This document shows positions 27,701 through 34,193 of a stretch of DNA of 64,000 nt, one piece after another. The position numbers and the translations under genes were made by a program. This DNA is from Sipunculus nudus (lineage: Eukaryota > Annelida > Sipuncula > Golfingiida > Sipunculidae): contig CM049307.1 of the NCBI GenBank assembly GCA_026874595.1, positions 42,972,362-43,036,361 on the forward strand, in the 5' to 3' direction. The number at the start of each line of letters is the position of its first letter. Within the stretch, counting starts at the first letter, position 1. The notes under the pieces were generated by a model, which was not told the origin of the DNA, ran no database searches, and saw only the letters and a program-made list of their open reading frames with translations.

Positions 27701-30014
27701 TGAAATTTTTTACTTTTCTTAGGGGTACTTTGGGGCTCCATAGCTCGAAGAATATGGGTAACAGAGACCTAATTTCTGGTTTCCATGGAGACTTTTCATA
27801 GGTCTCTCAGTGTGTCAAGAATGAAGATTCTAGGTCCAGTCTTTACGATTTGTGCCTTGTTAACAGATGTTTACATTTTGAAAGTTCTCAAAAATAGAGA
27901 AAAAAATTCGTAAAAAATTGAACGATACAGGTGGCGCCACCAGTCTGCAGGAAGTGATGGAACATCTCATGATCAATATGTATGACAAAAATCATGACCA
28001 TCAGTCAAGTATTTAATGAGATATTGAAGTTTTTGTTTGAAAATTTTTACTTTTCTGGGGGGTAGTTTGGGGCCCCATAGCTGGAAGGATATGGGTAACA
28101 GAGACCTAATTTCTGGTTTCCATGGAGACTTTTCATAGGTCTCTCAGTGTGTCGAGAATGAAGATTCTAAGTCCAGTCATGACGATTTGTGCCTTGTTAA
28201 CAGATGTTCACATTTTTAAAGGTCTCAAAAATAGAGAAAAAAATTCGTAAAAAATCGATAAATACAGGTGGCACCACCAGTCTTCAGGAACTGATGGAAC
28301 CTCTCATGATCAATATGTATGCCAAAAATCATGACCTTTCAGTCAGCTGAGCTAAAAATAAAAATAAAGCTGCTTACCTAAATACAACACCTGGATTGTC
28401 CATAAGAGTTGATAGCTCTTCCAGAGGCTGCTGACCTTGAGGGGCTTTTACTGTACCATATTTTGGTAAACCACCATCAGTGTAACGTCGCACAAGCTTC
28501 TCTCGACGTGCATGAGGCTTGGACGCTGCATTTTCTTCTGACGACTGCTCCTGTTTTTCCAAGAATGATGGGCGACGAGCAACCCCACAAGAGCTGGAGG
28601 TCCTCCTGTCTCGGTGTTGCATGTCTTGGGTCGAGATCTCACTTTCAGGGTCATCAAGGTCAATGTCAATGTCAAGCATGAGGTCATCTGACTGAAGACT
28701 TTGCACAGAGCCAGTTCTTTCGGAATCAAAGCGACTCTGTTTAACAAGTTGCCTGACAGCATTGGTAGGCATTTCACATTTGATTAAATCAGTAGGATTG
28801 TCTGAGGTAGAGTTCCCTTCTGGCCTGAATACAGATGATTCTCCTGGTGTAAACACATTATCATTCACCTCCTTAACTCCTGAATCAGCACAATCTGTGA
28901 CAGTAAATGTACCGTTCATATTATTATTGTCTGGAGGTGTTTTGGGTAGCAGTGACTTTGGATGCTCCTTGGTTGAACTGTTACCACTGGTATTACTGTC
29001 CACCGTATCTACTTCATCCCTCCCTATGACAAAGGTATCATTCAGATTACCACACGTATCAACTGGTTCACATATCTGATCAGAAAAAGCACTATTTAGA
29101 TTGTCACAGATTTCAACAGCCGCACCAGTTTCATCTCGTTTGAGACTGTTTGTTGCTGTATTGATGGGACTGCTTGTCATCTGTGGCAGTGTCTCTTCTG
29201 CAGGACTAGGCAGCACACTGGTACATGGGGTTCTTACGGAGGACAGTGACAGAGAATCCACCGAGGCCAGAGGGGCACGGGTACCAGCCTTTAATTTTGA
29301 CTCTTTCTCAACCCCTGGCTTTGCAAATTTCTTTTTCTTGCTAGATCCCCCAAGCCAAGAAGGCCTGAATGATTTTTTGCTGGGTTTGGCATTATTGTCT
29401 GGCTTTGGAGACGATTCACCTTTGTCTGCACCTGTATCATCCTTCCCTTTGGAATTATTTTTGTCCCTGGCATTCCCTGGAAAACTCTGACGTTTCTGAC
29501 ACTTATTCACGTTAGTTGTGTCATTTGCATCTTTCTTGGATGTCTGACTCTTGCTGGCGTAAGATGTCCTGCGGGGAATAAATCCAAAACTTCTCCTCTT
29601 AACATTGGCATTAGTGACATCAGGATCATCATCAATCATAGGAATGTTGTCACCGAGCATCCTTGCCACTGCACAGCCTTCCTGCCGGGTCTTATTTGCA
29701 CTGACATTATTTGTATTATGAGGTACACTTGTACTGCTACTGCTACTTAAACTTTCAACAGAGGCACATTTAGCACTCAGATTCCCCGCTTGCGTACCAG
29801 CAGTACCATAGTTTTTATTTGCCGTGGCTGTAAGCTGATCCTGGCTGCCCCACGTGGCTTTCACGTCACCCCTCGTGAACAGAGGGCGTGGGAGACCTGA
29901 ACGGCGGCCATGTGGGCGGTCTGATTTGTCCCCAGTAGGATTGGGCATTCCCGGCTCAAAGGAAGTGTTGTAGCCGTTCTGTAATTTTGATCCACTTGAG
30001 TAACATCCACCCAT
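389..30014 (-). CDS. CCSER2: CCSER1/CCSER2 (FAM190) homolog, serine-rich coiled-coil protein, 10 coding exons
   Basis: Joined exons on the minus strand: 30014-28378, 20367-20272, 19515-19281, 18553-18404, 18335-18297, 17119-17039, 16050-15961, 9962-9880, 2891-2858, 778-389. They total 2835 nt (944 aa plus TAG), and every junction is GT-AG and phase-matched. Visible in the protein: MGGCYS N-terminus (GxxxS myristoylation pattern with Cys4); SGLPRP at 39-44; serine clusters at 85-96 and 251-263; basic KRRSFGFIPRR near 139-149; acidic DDLMLDIDIDLDD at 443-455; LPKYGT at 516-521; helix at 625-656; heptad coiled coil at 747-776; SH3-type proline motif at 805-815; two SGLP motifs at 920-923 and 934-937. 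From memory, vertebrate CCSER1 (~900 aa) and CCSER2 (~834 aa) share the DDLMLD motif, the 'QDCTAVKT' helix followed by a second coiled coil, LPKYGT (CCSER2) and a C-terminal SIPRP (CCSER2). CCSER2/Gcap14 is reported as a microtubule plus-end protein, and loss of CCSER1 is linked to division defects. Function here is inferred by homology. Assignment to CCSER1 versus CCSER2 is uncertain, because one invertebrate gene may be ancestral to both. Confidence 0.85.
779..2857 (-). other. Intron 9, nothing else recognised
   Basis: AT-rich intron between the microexon and the last exon. No repeat array, transposon ends or conserved frame were recognised. Confidence 0.6.
2858..2891 (-). CDS. CCSER2: Coding exon 9 of CCSER homolog: 34-nt microexon encoding an SH3-type motif
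   Basis: Acceptor 'gtatttgtttcag', donor TTG|GTAAGT. It supplies the third base of Ser804 and then LPPPKPARKGL (805-815). P807-x-x-P810-x-R812 fits the class II SH3 ligand pattern PxxPxR. The downstream junction is phase 0 and fits exon 10 at 'cccag|GCTGGA'. If the microexon is skipped alone, exon 10 is read in another frame and stops at 622. Confidence 0.82.
3275..3296 (+). repeat. Poly-G run (22 nt)
   Basis: Uninterrupted G22 in intron 8. Similar G runs occur inside the 336-bp repeat family (25230-25244, ~27371-27383, ~37678-37691). Confidence 0.95.
3797..4263. mobile_element. Possible TTAA-flanked non-autonomous element
   Basis: Left side reads TTAA-AGGGGCATATTC and right side GATTGGGCCCC-TTAA, giving short inverted ends (GGGGC) inside TTAA, as expected for a piggyBac-like MITE. 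The inverted match is only 5-6 bp, so chance cannot be excluded. Confidence 0.25.
5565..7140 (+). mobile_element. Composite non-autonomous element, copy A (head, ~278-bp tandem units, tail)
   Basis: The head (5565-5720, 'ctagaatacaggtagtggac', 'gcatggattgagtggcaagg') and tail (about 6950-7140, ending near 'tcacatgtgacctgatgat') match copy B. Between them, units repeat every ~278 bp: the phrase 'gatgtataaacctgcaaaat' recurs near 6248, 6525 and 6803. Each unit carries two copies, intact or degenerate, of the palindrome GGTGGCGCCACC, about every 130-150 bp (intact at 5933, 6081, 6913). Open frames inside read through these units and look fortuitous. Confidence 0.8.
7212..7252. repeat. Perfect 18-bp-arm inverted repeat (hairpin)
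   Basis: Arm GTGTCTAGACGTCTAGAC (7212-7229), 5-nt loop, perfect reverse complement (7235-7252). Each arm itself contains the palindrome GTCTAGACGTCTAGAC. It lies about 70 bp beyond the tail of composite element A. Confidence 0.9.
8211..8231. repeat. (TA)n microsatellite
   Basis: About ten TA dinucleotides in intron 8. Confidence 0.95.
8969..9260. repeat. Tandem duplication of a ~156-bp T-rich unit
   Basis: 'cacctatgacaacaaacct' recurs at 8970 and 9126, and 'gtttgttcctcttcatatcg' at about 9046 and 9201. The Phe-rich open frames here are products of the repeat. Confidence 0.85.
9880..9962 (-). CDS. CCSER2: Coding exon 8 of CCSER homolog (83 bp)
   Basis: Acceptor 'ttatgttcatag', donor GAG|GTAAGT. 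Codes MLLTGETDEPVKEE then a Lys/Glu-rich run and KPGKPVQ (777-803), leaving two bases. A competing acceptor 14 nt further in (gttgacag|gt) would break the phase with exon 7. Length is not a multiple of three, but 83 plus 34 (exon 9) is, so the pair can be skipped together in frame. Confidence 0.82.
10244..10258 (-). other. Possible 15-nt microexon (KASYQ) in intron 7
   Basis: On the minus strand the sequence reads 'tgtattcttaaaaag', then AAAGCATCGTATCAG, then GTAAAT. The five codons are in phase 0, matching exons 7 and 8, with a T-rich stretch upstream. Short matches of this kind arise by chance in 6 kb of intron, so this is only a candidate. Confidence 0.2.
10672..12154 (+). mobile_element. 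Composite non-autonomous element, copy B
   Basis: Same head, ~278-bp palindrome-bearing units and tail as copy A, in the same orientation, in the next intron. Intact palindromes at 11104, 11252 and 11808, degenerate ones at about 10826, 10976, 11382, 11530 and 11661. Its 3' end (12127-12154) reversed gives 'tagaataactatatatttg' followed by 'tatccgccaaaa'. Copy A's head has 'tagaatacagg' and then 'tgtatccgccaaaa', so the full element seems to have imperfect terminal inverted repeats. Confidence 0.8.
15584..15832. mobile_element. hAT-like MITE (~249 bp)
   Basis: Begins CAGGGCTTGACATTAA and ends TTAATGTCAAGCCCCG, near-perfect 15-16 bp terminal inverted repeats. The CAGGGCTTGAC start is typical of animal hAT elements (family knowledge). 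No clear 8-bp target duplication remains and no open frame fits a transposase, so it is a non-autonomous, probably old copy. Confidence 0.7.
15961..16050 (-). CDS. CCSER2: Coding exon 7 of CCSER homolog: coiled coil
   Basis: Acceptor 'gtatgtttatccag', donor ATG|GTAATT; 30 codons (747-776), phase 0 at both ends. Hydrophobic residues at 751, 755, 758, 762, 769, 772 and 776 keep 3-4 spacing (with Q765 in register), which is a clear coiled coil (LQTQVKQLQAVVEEQQ). It corresponds to the vertebrate CCSER 'IKQLKDEIKKKDEKIQLLE' segment, the second coiled coil after the LLKLKR helix (from memory). Confidence 0.9.
16051..17038 (-). other. Intron 6, nothing else recognised
   Basis: AT-rich intron of 988 bp with no repeat or open frame of note. 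Confidence 0.6.
17039..17119 (-). CDS. CCSER2: Coding exon 6 of CCSER homolog (81 bp)
   Basis: Acceptor 'cttgatgttccacag', donor CTG|GTAAGT; 27 codons (residues 720-746), phase 0 at both ends. It begins NGLNLGSSSLFF and ends SEQLAL, whose final leucine continues into the coiled coil of exon 7. Confidence 0.78.
17120..18296 (-). other. Intron 5, nothing else recognised
   Basis: AT-rich intron. Two nearby copies of a 'gccatctggtgtgaaatac'-like phrase (about 17911 and 17941) are the only internal similarity noticed. Confidence 0.55.
18297..18335 (-). CDS. CCSER2: Coding exon 5 of CCSER homolog (39-bp exon)
   Basis: Acceptor 'ttttatcatttcag' and donor AAG|GTAAGC. The exon codes exactly 13 residues, EECLSPFLPQGTK (707-719), phase 0 at both ends. 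The signals are strong on both sides and the length is a multiple of three, as in small in-frame cassette exons. Its SPFLPQG resembles GPFLPMG of exon 4, so the two could be related by duplication or be alternatives. Confidence 0.7.
18404..18553 (-). CDS. CCSER2: Coding exon 4 of CCSER homolog (150 bp)
   Basis: Acceptor 'ttcaacctacag', donor AAA|GTAGGT; phase 0 at both ends, 50 codons (residues 657-706). The peptide carries LQTSSPRDG followed by FVDLYHQLKQYKTQQ. In vertebrate CCSER proteins the same place, just after the LLKLKR helix, holds an 'LSLPSSPEPEDG'-type stretch (from memory), which supports a real exon. It is separated from exon 5 by an intron of only 68 bp. Either exon 4 or exon 5 can be skipped without a frame shift. 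Confidence 0.65.
18554..19280 (-). other. Intron 3, nothing else recognised
   Basis: 727-bp intron between exons 3 and 4 with no recognised repeat or gene. Confidence 0.6.
19281..19515 (-). CDS. CCSER2: Coding exon 3 of CCSER homolog: conserved helix
   Basis: Acceptor 'ttttaaaacag', donor GAG|GTAGGT. The exon codes the end of residue 578 and residues 579-656. Residues 585-621 are Pro/Arg-rich (RPMSYPGPARPRKFSQP). Residues 625-656 form the most family-diagnostic helix, VDGVSYRQVMQELTSLKTM then LFKLKRTVQE. It corresponds to the vertebrate CCSER segment with 'LRHMVQDCTAVKTQLLKLKR' (quoted from memory). Phase joins without a break to exons 2 and 4, or directly to exon 1. Confidence 0.92.
19516..20271 (-). 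other. Intron 2, carries a transposon-end-like 17-bp repeat
   Basis: 756-bp intron. Right next to the acceptor of exon 3 lies a run of 'gtctaaaaagaccacct' monomers (19528-19622). The rest is unremarkable AT-rich sequence. Confidence 0.6.
19528..19622. repeat. Short tandem monomers resembling a DNA-transposon end
   Basis: Begins 'tacagtagaacctgtctaaa' and continues with four or five ~17-bp copies of 'gtctaaaaagaccacct'. This style of end is seen in pogo/Tigger-like elements. No matching second end was found, so it is a fragment. Confidence 0.55.
20272..20367 (-). CDS. CCSER2: Coding exon 2 of CCSER homolog (96 bp, cassette-like)
   Basis: The acceptor follows 'cccatgaaaccag' and the donor is CAG|GTAAGA. 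The exon supplies the third base of Ser546, then GFDELITVTMKQ...NNHKTC to Ser577, then two bases of Arg578. This fits exon 1 (ends with 2 nt) and exon 3 (begins with 1 nt). The entry and exit phases are the same and the length is a multiple of 3, so skipping it would keep the frame, consistent with a cassette exon. The peptide looks helical (KQYISNMEQLSGLINN). No single long open frame marks it; it was found from the splice sites. An alternative acceptor 13 nt further upstream would not keep phase. Confidence 0.72.
22321..22680. repeat. ~127-bp tandem repeat, three copies
   Basis: 'agatgcaagtttattaatta' (with variants) starts copies near 22322, 22449 and 22577. All contain 'aatggttcaaatcacc' and 'gctggtccactggttcca'. 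Confidence 0.88.
23690..23905 (-). mobile_element. tRNA-derived SINE candidate
   Basis: The minus strand shows an A-box-like GGTCCAGGGGTAGAGCA (23898-23882) and, about 30 bases on, a degenerate B-box-like GGTCCTGATTTTAAATC (23865-23849), followed by unrelated sequence. This is the arrangement of a decayed tRNA head. A full cloverleaf cannot be drawn, so it is not called a tRNA gene. Confidence 0.45.
24598..28357 (+). repeat. Element with ~336-bp tandem units and inverted GCTCAGCTGA ends
   Basis: The 5' end is ACAAGTGACCCAGGGGTCAT followed by GACGCTCAGCTGA. The 3' end is AGTCAGCTGAGCTAAAAA (28341-28358). GCTCAGCTGA and TCAGCTGAGC are exact reverse complements. Inside are about ten divergent units with 'cccatagctcgaaggatatg', 'gattctaggtccagt' and 'aggtggcgccaccagtctgc'. 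Palindrome spacing settles at ~336 bp between 26904 and 28265. Intact palindromes at 25449, 25813, 26567, 26904 and 27929. Copies of the 3' end also occur internally near 25797 and 26316, so several elements may be nested. The 'gacggacgacggac' run near 25737 is typical of the tail. Open frames inside are by-products. Confidence 0.85.
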
Positions 30015-30043
30015 TAATAAGCTTCATAAAGTGATATCTGCTC
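28378..30043 (-). CDS. CCSER2: Coding exon 1 of CCSER homolog: large N-terminal exon with short 5' UTR
   Basis: Acceptor 'ttctttcag' ends at 30044, the UTR is 30043-30015, and ATG is at 30014-30012. An in-frame TGA in the UTR, four codons upstream, fixes this ATG as the start. The exon codes residues 1-545 plus two bases of codon 546, and ends at donor 'gtaagc' (28377-28372). It is low-complexity, rich in Ser, Asn, Asp and Lys, and probably disordered. Features: MGGCYSSG acylation-type start; SGLPRP 39-44; three copies of SV-x-SL (85-89, 251-255, 436-440); KKSFRPSWLGGSSKKKK 213-229; acidic DDLMLDIDIDLDD 443-455; VRRYTDGGLPKYGT 508-521. The last two match conserved CCSER motifs. Human CCSER genes likewise carry most of the N-terminal half in one large exon (from memory). 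Confidence 0.9.
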
Positions 30044-30080
30044 CTGAAAGAACAAAGAAAAGAATATAATGAGAACTATG

Positions 30081-30475
30081 ATCCAGCAACCATTATTTCA
30101 GGAACTCAATCTTTACTATGATCCAGCAACCATTAATTCAGGAACTCAATCTTTACTATGATCCAGCAACCATTAATTCAGGAACTCAATCTTTACTATG
30201 ATCCAGCAACCATTAATTCAGGAACTCAATCTTTACTATGATCCAGCAACCATTAATTCAGGAACTCAATCTTTACTATGATCCAGCAACCATTAATTCA
30301 GGAACTCAATCTTTACTATGATCCAGCAACCATTAATTCAGGAACTCAATCTTTACTATGATCCAGCAACCATTAATTCAGGAACTCAATCTTTACTATG
30401 ATCCAGCAACCATTAATTCAGGAACTCAATCTTTAATATGATCCTGCAACCATAATATTCAGGATCTCAGTGTAC
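30081..30475. repeat. 40-bp minisatellite, nine copies plus a degenerate tenth
   Basis: The unit starts 'atccagcaaccattaattca' and ends 'ctttactatg'. Copies start every 40 bp from 30081 to 30401. Copies 2-8 are identical, copy 1 has 'cattatttca', copy 9 has 'ctttaatatg', and a worn copy begins at 30441. The array ends 36 bp from the acceptor of coding exon 1. There are no variable spacers, so it is not CRISPR-like. Confidence 0.97.
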
Positions 30476-30619
30476 AAAGGATCAACAATAAACAATAAAT
30501 GTTGCTGAAGTGTACACTGGTCATCTTGTTTTTTTAAAGCACTAATACATTTACTCAACAAAATAATAATTATTTAAAAACAAAGGCGCCGCAAGAGCCC
30601 TTAACTTGGCACTCATATG

Positions 30620-31060
30620 GCTTTTGACCTCTGACCTCATTACTTGTGGATTTTGCAAAGACATTCATGTAAAACTCTAGTGGTAGATTTTATATAATGA
30701 ATTTCATGAAAATCCATCGGATTCTTTGGTAGGTCATCATGGCATCACCAACCCTGGAGTCCCCTGACCACATTTGATATCCATTCATTTATCAAGGGAA
30801 TCAATTTAGGAGAGATATTGTATTAGTTAATATGTCTATTTAGTTTCATCAAAATCCACCAAATTCCTGGTATATTATTGCAGTGACACCATGAAGGTAA
30901 CCTGGTAACCTTTGACCTCATTAAGTATGCAAATATTTTGTCTAGAATTTAACTCAGGTGAGATAATATATTGTTTAGTAGTAATCGTGAGTATTGTGAA
31001 AATCCATCCAAGTCCTGGTAAGTTACCCCTATGATGCTTAAAGTTAACACTTTGATGGAC
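30620..31060. repeat. Divergent ~145-bp repeat, three copies
   Basis: 'gaaaatccatcggattctttgg', 'aaaatccaccaaattcctgg' and 'aaaatccatccaagtcctgg' recur near 30710, 30851 and 31000, together with 'tgacctcatta' and 'ggcatcacc'-like phrases. Confidence 0.65.
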
Positions 31061-34000
31061 ATATGGAAGGACAGTAGGTATACCAAAACACATCTCATCT
31101 AAGACGTGCATATAGAAATGGACAGAGTGAAAGTATTTCCTGTGCTACATACAACTAACTAGTATTATTACAGGATCTGTGATGGCATGATCAATGTTTT
31201 AACAAAATATCACAGGAACAATTTAATTTACAGAAGTACATTCACAGAATCCCCCAATAAAGTTTTGCTTTAAAGTGGCCAGCAAACAATTTTTCAATAT
31301 CCATATTTATTATAAATGTGTATTATTCTATTCTTTCATAACTAAATCATACATTGCACCCTGTGGAGTAAGGCTCTATTTTCCAAGGTCCAGATCATTA
31401 AGAAGTCAGTTTCGACTTTACTAAAATATAGGACCGATGCATATATGAGAATTTCTAGGCAAATAACCCAGACAATCTATGCAAATCAACCTCTGCTAGC
31501 AAAATACAGATTTTTCTTGTTGATACCAGTGGTGTTGCCCTTGTATGATACCAAGTCACAATATCCACACAGATGAGAAGAAAACAACAGTAGCCCTACC
31601 ATCTGTAATGTGGAGGTAAACACCAACTGATTTCTCTGAAGATATGTGCAGTTGTTTTCAAACATCCTAATTAAACTGAGAAAAAAAATTATTCCAAAGA
31701 GTCTGCAAGGGTCTGGATATTCATGTGATTTGTATTAAGCTTGCTTTGTCAGGTGTCGATATGATGCAAAATGAACATATGTCTGAACATATACCCTGTT
31801 AACATATGCAGGCAAGCTCTTTTCTATTTACACTATGCCACATGACTTGATAAGTGCTGTATAGGGTTAACTGACCTCTTATTTTTCAAATAATGCAAGA
31901 TGGAATTCACAAGTATAGAATTATACAACAGAAAAATATGATTAAGTGATTTCAGCATACCAAAGAAACTTTCAATTCTTTGAAGTGATCAATTCTTATT
32001 TAATCCATTATATAATATAGGATTTTATGTAAATGTCCTTGAAACAACAGATGGTAGTATATCTGAATGTCTCTATTCCCAAACACTGGCATATTGGTGT
32101 TCTAGTGTTGTAATTCATTATGAAACATCACTGTATATAACAGTTATAGCTATTGATTATGTTTATATACAAATATGGACCATTCTCAAAGGCTCCACCA
32201 TATTTTACAGGAAAGAAAGCCAACACCATTATGCTATATATTATCTGAAATTGGAAACCTGGTGAACGTATGCACTGCTATTTCTAAAATGCACCAGTCT
32301 CCCAGAATGGTAGGCAAAAAGTGTTAATAGTGAAACTTCCCTGCTCAGTTTCCGATCAAATGGATCAGGAAATAAATGTTGGTAGTAGGTACACAGTCCT
32401 GTAATAATAAAACATGTTCCATCAAATGGCTGAATATCTACAGGGCTGCTATATATGTTAAAGGTATATAAACATTTGCCATACTGTGTGTTTACTCATG
32501 CTATTCAGTGATTTTGGATGACTGTAGAAGTTTCCAAGCAACCAGACTCTCTTTGCCCAACTGGATTGCTTTATATGCTGTTATGGTTCTGTGTGTGAGT
32601 AAACACACGTGTGTCTGTTTATCATAACAAGACTGCTTGACCAGAGGTCTGATCTTGTGCAAGTGTGACATTTCCTAATCATGGAGATGATAAGTGACAG
32701 AAGCAACATTGGTTGGAAGCTTGAAAAAGCTTGATTTATTAAGTTTGGTGGTACAGCCACCAGGTGGCATGCTTGTTTGTTGTGCAGCCCTGGTCATGTC
32801 TGGTGTAAGCAATTTTCCACTTGTACACAGAAATAACCAAATGGTTTTAGGAGAAAATATTTGCAGATGCCATACTCTTGGCATGAACAAACTGCTGAGA
32901 AAATACTTGCAGAACAAGTGTAGTATGTATATAATACATAAACAATACAACATAAAGGTAATATAGAGTACTGTATCACCAGGAAATACTGATACATACC
33001 ACAGTATCAATGTGCTGGTCTAATCCCAGGAGACAGTATGATGTCAAGATCTATACACACACTGGTGAAGTGTGATCACACAATAACAAGAGACTCTGGA
33101 TCACAGTAATTACAATTAAATGTTTGTCTTCTCATTTATCACCTGTTTTATTTTTTCCAACCCAAGTATATGTAAGATGAAACCAGACCAACAAAAGGTG
33201 AACAGTTGTGAAGCATATGGTCAAAAATCATGAAAGGAACACAGGCTTAAGGCGCTCAGTCCAATGCCATGTGAAACAGAGAGACTGGGTGAGACTCTCA
33301 CAGACATCTGACAAGGGGGCATTGTTTCAACACAGCCACCTTGAAACAACAACAGTTATTTACCAAATGCCAGGTATTCAAAATATCAGCTGAGCACCAC
33401 ATGTGACAGCACACTATTCATAGCTGTCCCATTCTCCTGTTGTGTACATCTGTTTGTTCAGTGAATTGCTGAATCTGTCACAATGTTTGTCAAACACATT
33501 AAGTCATTGATATCTCTGAATAATCTTTAGAACTATGTCACAGGTACTGTAATGTATCTCAAAATAGCTAGGTAATTATGGTGACTTGCCACCTGTGGAC
33601 ATGCTCAACAATTACTCAAAACTGGCCAAAGATCTACTCTCATCTACTGAGTCTCCTCATGCCAGCTGAAAGACATAAACACCTGATCAACATTTACCTG
33701 TAATTCACATAACACAACCATGTTATTAATTCATAAGGTTCATTTGCTTGCTGAAACTTGTTAGCGTGAGTTTAAACGACTGCTGATACAGAACACTTCA
33801 GCCCAAATACAAGCTTAGCTTGTTGGCTAAGGGGCTCTTAATTAACTACTCATGTAACATGATTACCTGCCTATACCTGAACTGCTGGTTTAGTGAGCTC
33901 CAATAAACTACTCAGGTCCTCTGACACACTACCAATAACATGAGAGATTCTTGCATGTTAGTTTTTCTGCTCATAAAACCCATCCAATTATTATATACAA

Positions 34001-34193
34001 TTCATTTTCAATATAACTTTATCTTTGTATGGCTTATGGTAATAAAAATACTTAATGACTTATATAATTGCATATCTTTTAACAACAAAAGGGCAAAAAT
34101 ATGTCTAAGTCTACAGGCAATTTAAGGAGAAGGAAAAAAATCTTGTATTTGGTGTTTTTTAAACTCTTGATAATAAGGATGAAATATATCATA

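Larger units (their letters stand above)
20368..28377 (-). other. Intron 1 (between coding exons 1 and 2), half filled by a repeat array
   Basis: 8-kb intron. 20368-22320 and 22690-23680 show nothing recognisable. The rest holds a 127-bp tandem repeat (22321-22680), a SINE candidate (23690-23905) and the large array 24598-28357. Confidence 0.6.

Noticed and set aside
28409-29490. Open frames of 90-129 codons on the plus strand opposite coding exon 1
   Set aside because: Antisense shadows of the real minus-strand exon.
30081-30475. Regular 40-bp direct repeats resembling a CRISPR array
   Set aside because: Units are contiguous with no variable spacers, and the sequence is animal nuclear DNA; it is a minisatellite.
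32675-33010. 111-codon minus-strand frame with Cys/Tyr/Leu-rich segments
   Set aside because: AT-rich region, no recognised domain, no compatible splice structure with the gene.
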